Source: Acidovorax sp. (GTDB lineage Bacteria > Pseudomonadota > Gammaproteobacteria > Burkholderiales > Burkholderiaceae_C). Taken from it: a DNA stretch of 51,699 bases. The first letter of the stretch is position 1. Every line of letters starts with the position of its first letter. A model generated the notes under the pieces. It was not told the origin of the DNA and did no database searches. It saw nothing but the letters and a program-made list of their open reading frames with translations. Both the position numbers and the translations under genes were made by a program. Where the stretch lies: contig JADMJR010000168.1 of NCBI GenBank assembly GCA_018780365.1, positions 1 to 51,699 of the forward strand. Reading direction: 5' to 3'. Of this stretch, positions 47,535 to 51,699 are shown one piece after another.

Positions 47535-49133
47535 ATGCAATCCTCATCCATCCGTGATTGGTTGACGCCCGGAAGGCCTGTCCAGGCCGCCAGGCGCAGT
47601 GTTCTGGGCTTGGCAGCAAGCGCTGCCGTGCTCGTGGCCCTGGGGTCGGGCCAGCCCGCCCTGGCCGCCCCCGCCAAGGGGGGCGCCGCCAACCTGGCCA
47701 TGGTCGGCGAGCCCCAGGGGCTGGACCCCATGGTGAGCACGGCCGACCTGGTCGGCACCATCATGCAGCACGTGTACGAGCCGCTGTACACCTTCGATGC
47801 GAACTGGGCCGTGGCGCCCATGCTGGCCGAGGGCCTGCCCACCGTCTCCAAGGACGGGCTGACCTACACCATCGCGCTGCGCAAGGAAGTGAAGCTGCAC
47901 AACGGCCGCGACCTGAACGCGGACGACGTGGTGGCCTCGCTGCAGCGCTGGATGGAGCTGTCGCCGCGCGGCAAGGCCGTGGGCAAGGAGGTGGCCTCGC
48001 TCACTGCCAAGGGCCCGCTGTCGGTGGAGCTCAAGCTCAAGGCCCCTTACGCGCCGCTGCTGGCCCAGCTGGCGCTACCCAGCGGCATGGCCGCCATCAT
48101 GGCCAAGGAGAGCATCGCGCCGCAACTCAAGGATTTCATCGGCACCGGTCCCTACAAGTTCAAGGAGCGCCGCCCCGACCAGTTCACGGTGCTGGTGCGC
48201 CACGACACCTACAGCGCCCGCAAGGAGGCCCCGAGCGGCTATGCCGGCCGCCGCGAGGCCCTGCTCGACGAACTGCGCTTCGTGCCCGTGCCCAACGCCA
48301 ACACCCGCGTGGAGGGCGCCCTGTCGGGCCAGTTCCAGTACGCCGACCTGCTGCCCGTGGAAGCCGCCAGCCGCATCGACAAGGGGGCCCCGGCCGTGGT
48401 GCCCATCGTGACCAAGAACTTCGGTTTCCCCTACATCGTCTTCAACACCAAGGAAGGCGTGCTCGCCGCGCAGCCGCTGCGCCGCGCGGTGCAGACGGCC
48501 GTGGGCTCGGGCGAGCTGCTGGCTGCGGGCTTTGGCGACAACCGCTTCTTCGTGGTGGAGCCCAACTTCTTCCCCAAGGGCACGCCCTACTACTCGGACG
48601 CGGGCGGCAAGCTGTACAACGAGCGCAACCCGCAGGCCGCCAAGGACCAGGCGGCCAAGGCCGGCTACAACGGCCAGCCGGTGCGCATCATGGCCAGCCG
48701 GCAGTACGAGTTCCACTACAACATGGCGCTGGTGATGGCCGAGCAGCTCAAGAAGGCCGGCTTCAAGACCGAACTGCAGGTGGTGGACTGGGCCACGCTG
48801 GTGCAGCGGCGCAACGATGCCAAGCTGTGGGACGTGTACTTCACGCACTCGGGCCTGTTCCCCGAGCCCATGCTCTCGCCGCCGCAGCTGGGTGACGGCG
48901 CGCCGGGCTGGTGGGATTCGCCCGCCAAGAAGGCCACGCTCACGGCCTTCAACCAGGAGACCAATGTCGCCAAGCGCGGCCCGCTGTGGGGTGCCGTGCA
49001 GCAGGTGGTGTACGACGAAGTGCCCTTCATCGAGGTCGGCAAGTTCAACGGCCTCTCGGCGCGCTCGGCCAAGCTGGAAGGCTACACGCCGGCGATCTGG
49101 CCTTTCTTCTGGAACACGGGCCTGAAGAACTAA
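47535..49133 (+). CDS. ABC transporter periplasmic solute-binding protein (peptide/family 5)
   Basis: A 532-residue receptor of the DppA/OppA family. The N-terminus has an Arg-Arg motif and hydrophobic stretch (RRSVLGLAASAAVLVALG, cleavage near ALAAP), possibly Tat-dependent. The mature protein shows LAMVGEPQGLDPM, HVYEPLYTFDANWAVAPMLAEGLPTVSKDGLTYTIALRK, FIGTGPYKFKER and VYFTHSGLFPEPMLSPPQLGD. The ligand is likely a peptide or amino-acid derivative. It starts a transporter operon whose promoter is operator-controlled; a family-2 repeat lies between it and the permease gene. Confidence 0.93.
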   Translation: MQSSSIRDWLTPGRPVQAARRSVLGLAASAAVLVALGSGQPALAAPAKGGAANLAMVGEPQGLDPMVSTADLVGTIMQHVYEPLYTFDANWAVAPMLAEGLPTVSKDGLTYTIALRKEVKLHNGRDLNADDVVASLQRWMELSPRGKAVGKEVASLTAKGPLSVELKLKAPYAPLLAQLALPSGMAAIMAKESIAPQLKDFIGTGPYKFKERRPDQFTVLVRHDTYSARKEAPSGYAGRREALLDELRFVPVPNANTRVEGALSGQFQYADLLPVEAASRIDKGAPAVVPIVTKNFGFPYIVFNTKEGVLAAQPLRRAVQTAVGSGELLAAGFGDNRFFVVEPNFFPKGTPYYSDAGGKLYNERNPQAAKDQAAKAGYNGQPVRIMASRQYEFHYNMALVMAEQLKKAGFKTELQVVDWATLVQRRNDAKLWDVYFTHSGLFPEPMLSPPQLGDGAPGWWDSPAKKATLTAFNQETNVAKRGPLWGAVQQVVYDEVPFIEVGKFNGLSARSAKLEGYTPAIWPFFWNTGLKN

Positions 49134-49134
49134 C

Positions 49135-49240
49135 TCCCCCCGATGCGCCTGCGGCGCCTCCCCCTCCAGGGGGCGCCACCGGTGGCCCGGCAAAGCCGGC
49201 TCCACGGTGGCACTGGCCCAGGTCCGGGGAGCATTTGTGT
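49135..49240 (+). repeat. dispersed repeat, family 2, between ABC receptor and permease genes
   Basis: Follows the stop as CTCCCCCCGATGCGCC, TGCGGCGCCTCCCCC, TCCAGGGGGCGCC, then GGCCCGGCAAAGCCGGCTCC and GGTGGCACTGGCCC. Its hairpins lie inside a transporter operon and could lower expression of permeases relative to the receptor. Confidence 0.8.
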
Positions 49241-49269
49241 CGGCTCGCTATTCGTAGAGACTCAAAATC

Positions 49270-50217
49270 ATGCGTTTTCTGATGACCCGCCTGGGCGGCG
49301 CCCTGGTGGTGCTGGCCCTTGTCGCGGTGCTGGTGTTCGCGCTCACGCGCCTGGCCTCGGGCGACCCGGTGGCGCTGCTGCTGGGCGAGCAGGCCACGGC
49401 CGAGGACATCGCCGCGGCGCGCGTGCAGTACGGGCTGGACAAGCCCCTGCCCACGCAGTTCGTGCTCTGGGTGGGCGAGCTGCTGCAGGGCAACCTGGGC
49501 CAGTCCATCTTTCTGCAGCGCCCGGTGGCGCAGGCGCTGCTCGAGCGCGCCGAGCCCACGCTGTTCCTGGCACTGTTCGCGGTGGGCATCGCGGCGCTGA
49601 TCGGCATCCCCTGCGGCATGGCGGCCGCCATCTGGCGCGGCAGCCCCGGTGACCAGGCCCTGAGCGGCGTGGCCATGCTGGGCGCCAGCGTGCCCAGCTT
49701 CTGGCTCGGGCTGATCCTGATCCAGCTGTTCGCGGTCAAGCTCGGCTGGTTCCCGGCCTCGGGCTATGGCGACCCGGCCTCGCCGCTGGCCGAGCGCCTG
49801 TCGCACCTGCTGCTGCCGGCGCTGGTGCTGGGGCTGCTGAACTCGGCGCTGATCATCCGCTTCACGCGCGCCTCGATGCTCGACATCCTGGGCGAGGACT
49901 ACGTGCGCACCGCGCGCGCCAAGGGCCTGGCCGAGGGCACGGTGATGGTCAAGCACGTGCTGCGCAACGCGCTGGTGCCCATCGTCACGGTGCTGGGCCT
50001 GACACTGGCGCTGATGATCGGCGGCACGGTGGTGACCGAGACGGTGTTCAACCTGCCCGGCGTGGGCAACCTGGTGGTGCGCGCCGTGCTGCGCCGCGAC
50101 TACCCGGTGATCCAGGGCACGCTGCTGGTCATCGCGGCCATCTATGTATTCATCAACCTGGCCATCGACTTCCTGTACACGCTGGTCGACCCACGCATCC
50201 GGCTGGAGGGCCAATGA
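49270..50217 (+). CDS. ABC transporter permease, DppB type
   Basis: A 315-residue inner-membrane permease with about six helices. Family features are the start MRFLMTRLGGALVVLALVAVLVF, ASGDPVALLLGEQATAEDIAAARVQYGLDKPLP, and the EAA loop DYVRTARAKGLAEGTVMVKHVLRNALVPIVTVLG, which contacts the ATPase. A second ATG at 49282 is a possible alternative start. The stop is separated by one base from the next permease gene. Confidence 0.94.
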   Translation: MRFLMTRLGGALVVLALVAVLVFALTRLASGDPVALLLGEQATAEDIAAARVQYGLDKPLPTQFVLWVGELLQGNLGQSIFLQRPVAQALLERAEPTLFLALFAVGIAALIGIPCGMAAAIWRGSPGDQALSGVAMLGASVPSFWLGLILIQLFAVKLGWFPASGYGDPASPLAERLSHLLLPALVLGLLNSALIIRFTRASMLDILGEDYVRTARAKGLAEGTVMVKHVLRNALVPIVTVLGLTLALMIGGTVVTETVFNLPGVGNLVVRAVLRRDYPVIQGTLLVIAAIYVFINLAIDFLYTLVDPRIRLEGQ

Positions 50218-50218
50218 C

Positions 50219-51088
50219 ATGGTGCAAGGCCTGATTCGCAATCTCAAGGACTACTGGCTGCCGCTGGCACGCCGCCTGTTCGCACGCAAGGTGGTGCTGG
50301 CCTCGGCCATCGTGCTGGCCGTGGTGGTCGCGGTGGCCACGGTGTTCCCCTGGGTGTCGGACGCCGACCCCAATGCCATCTCGATCAGCGAGCGCCTGAA
50401 CGCGCCCTCGGCCGCGCACTGGGCCGGCACCGACGAGCTCGGGCGCGACGTGATGCTGCGCATCGTGCACGGCGCACGCTATTCGCTGCTGATCGGCGGA
50501 CTCACGGCCGCGGGCGCGGTGCTGTTCGGCACGCTGCTGGGCATGTTCGCGGGCTTCTTTCGGCGGCTGGACGCGCCGCTGATGCGCGTGGTGGACGCGA
50601 TGATGTCCTTCCCCGACATCCTGCTGGGCATTGCCCTGGTGTCCATCCTGGGGGCCTCGCTGTGGAACGTGATGCTGGCGCTGGTGATCGTCTACACGCC
50701 ACGCGTGGCGCGCGTGGTGCGGGCCAGCACCCTGGTGCTGCGCGAGCTGCTGTTCGTGGACGCAGCGCGCGCCCTGGGCGTGCGCACGCCGCGCATCCTG
50801 CTCAAGCACATCCTGCCCAACCTGGTCTCGCCCATCCTGGTACAGGTGACCTTCATCTTCGCCTATGCCATCCTGGCCGAGGCGGGCCTGTCCTTCCTGG
50901 GCGTGGGCGTGCCGCCCGACATCCCCACCTGGGGCACCATGATCGCGGGCAGCCTGGAATCGGCCGACCGCGCGTTCTGGACGATTCTCTACCCGGGCCT
51001 GGCCATCGTGTTCACCGCCCTGTCGCTGCAGATGCTGGGCGACGGCGTGCGCGACCTGCTCGACCCCAAGCTCAAGAAGGCCGCATGA
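50219..51088 (+). CDS. ABC transporter permease, DppC type
   Basis: A 289-residue inner-membrane permease. Features include the N-terminal helix (VVLASAIVLAVVVAVATVFPWV), the family segment LNAPSAAHWAGTDELGRDVMLRIVHGARYSLLIG, and the EAA loop DAARALGVRTPRILLKHILPNLVSPILVQV. ATG 50219 begins one base after the dppB-type stop. It partners the upstream permease and the ATPase. Confidence 0.94.
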   Translation: MVQGLIRNLKDYWLPLARRLFARKVVLASAIVLAVVVAVATVFPWVSDADPNAISISERLNAPSAAHWAGTDELGRDVMLRIVHGARYSLLIGGLTAAGAVLFGTLLGMFAGFFRRLDAPLMRVVDAMMSFPDILLGIALVSILGASLWNVMLALVIVYTPRVARVVRASTLVLRELLFVDAARALGVRTPRILLKHILPNLVSPILVQVTFIFAYAILAEAGLSFLGVGVPPDIPTWGTMIAGSLESADRAFWTILYPGLAIVFTALSLQMLGDGVRDLLDPKLKKAA

Positions 51089-51149
51089 GCTTTCACCGAC
51101 CCACGCAAGCGCCCGCCCCTGGCGAGCGCGTTACGAAGGCACCCACCCC

Positions 51150-51153
<4 letters not shown>
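51085..51153 (+). CDS. possible 22-residue leader ORF linking permease and ATPase genes
   Basis: ATG 51085 overlaps the permease stop (ATGA) and TGA 51151-51153 overlaps the ATPase ATG at 51150 (ATGA). The peptide (MSFHRPTQAPAPGERVTKAP and two more residues) has no family. It may only serve to carry ribosomes from one gene to the next. Weakly supported as a real product. Confidence 0.35.

Positions 51154-51699
<546 letters not shown>

Overview
The window is high-GC bacterial DNA with dense, mostly colinear operons. Several traits point to a betaproteobacterium of the Comamonadaceae, most likely Acidovorax or a close relative: a Bug-family solute receptor, a SorAB sulfite dehydrogenase, a PhaM-like granule protein, an AcdR/AcdS pair, and two families of short dispersed repeats. 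This placement is inferred from gene content and style, not from a database search. I saw no rRNA, tRNA, CRISPR array, integrase, transposase or recognisable defence system.

Layout. 1-7983: 3' part of a Rep helicase, an exported protein coupled to outer-membrane phospholipase A, a small unknown protein, a universal stress protein divergent from tgt, a membrane protein and a MASE1-like/GGDEF diguanylate cyclase. 8021-15202 (minus strand): a five-gene set (YiaA-like, exported protein, DUF2145, coiled-coil/zinc-ribbon membrane protein, Tat-exported FAD oxidase), then an overlapping pair made of an exported protein and a patatin lipoprotein. 15575-20586: a saccharopine-dehydrogenase-like enzyme, EamA exporter, AcdR regulator divergent from a full-length ACC deaminase, and an orphan Bug receptor. 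20602-23443 (minus): an MFS-acyltransferase fusion and a CREST-family membrane hydrolase. 23563-28852: an XRE regulator, then a tightly overlapping TetR/DUF2867/AarF/membrane-protein operon and a YXWGXW exported protein.

28892-35830: a MhpD/FAH-family enzyme, a tandem glycine riboswitch in front of dadA, the sorAB sulfite dehydrogenase, a divergent periplasmic-binding-protein/rhodanese fusion, and a CNNM/CBS protein. 35864-42264 (minus): FIST-domain protein, PhaM-like protein, and a copper-type locus (DUF2946, TonB receptor, YcnI, PCuAC). 42391-45943: GST, DksA/TraR-type zinc protein, VOC protein, a decayed MarC fragment with a 9-bp tandem repeat, an IscR-like regulator without its cysteines, and an NhaR-type LysR regulator. 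46085-51699: PfkB sugar kinase plus RidA, divergent from a Dpp/Opp-type ABC transporter (binding protein, two permeases, ATPase cut by the window end). The intergenic region carries a good sigma-70 promoter and two TGTAA-N5-TTACA operators.

Themes: envelope lipid turnover (PldA, patatin, acyltransferase, CREST protein), sulfur oxidation (SorAB, rhodanese fusion), copper handling, amino-acid use (glycine/D-amino acids, ACC, peptides), and many short regulatory palindromes next to the regulators they probably serve. The strongest unusual signals are the dispersed repeats (one forms a signal peptide, one sits in a riboswitch expression platform, another family abuts stop codons), the glycine riboswitch on dadA, the binding-protein/rhodanese fusion, and the cysteine-free IscR-like protein.
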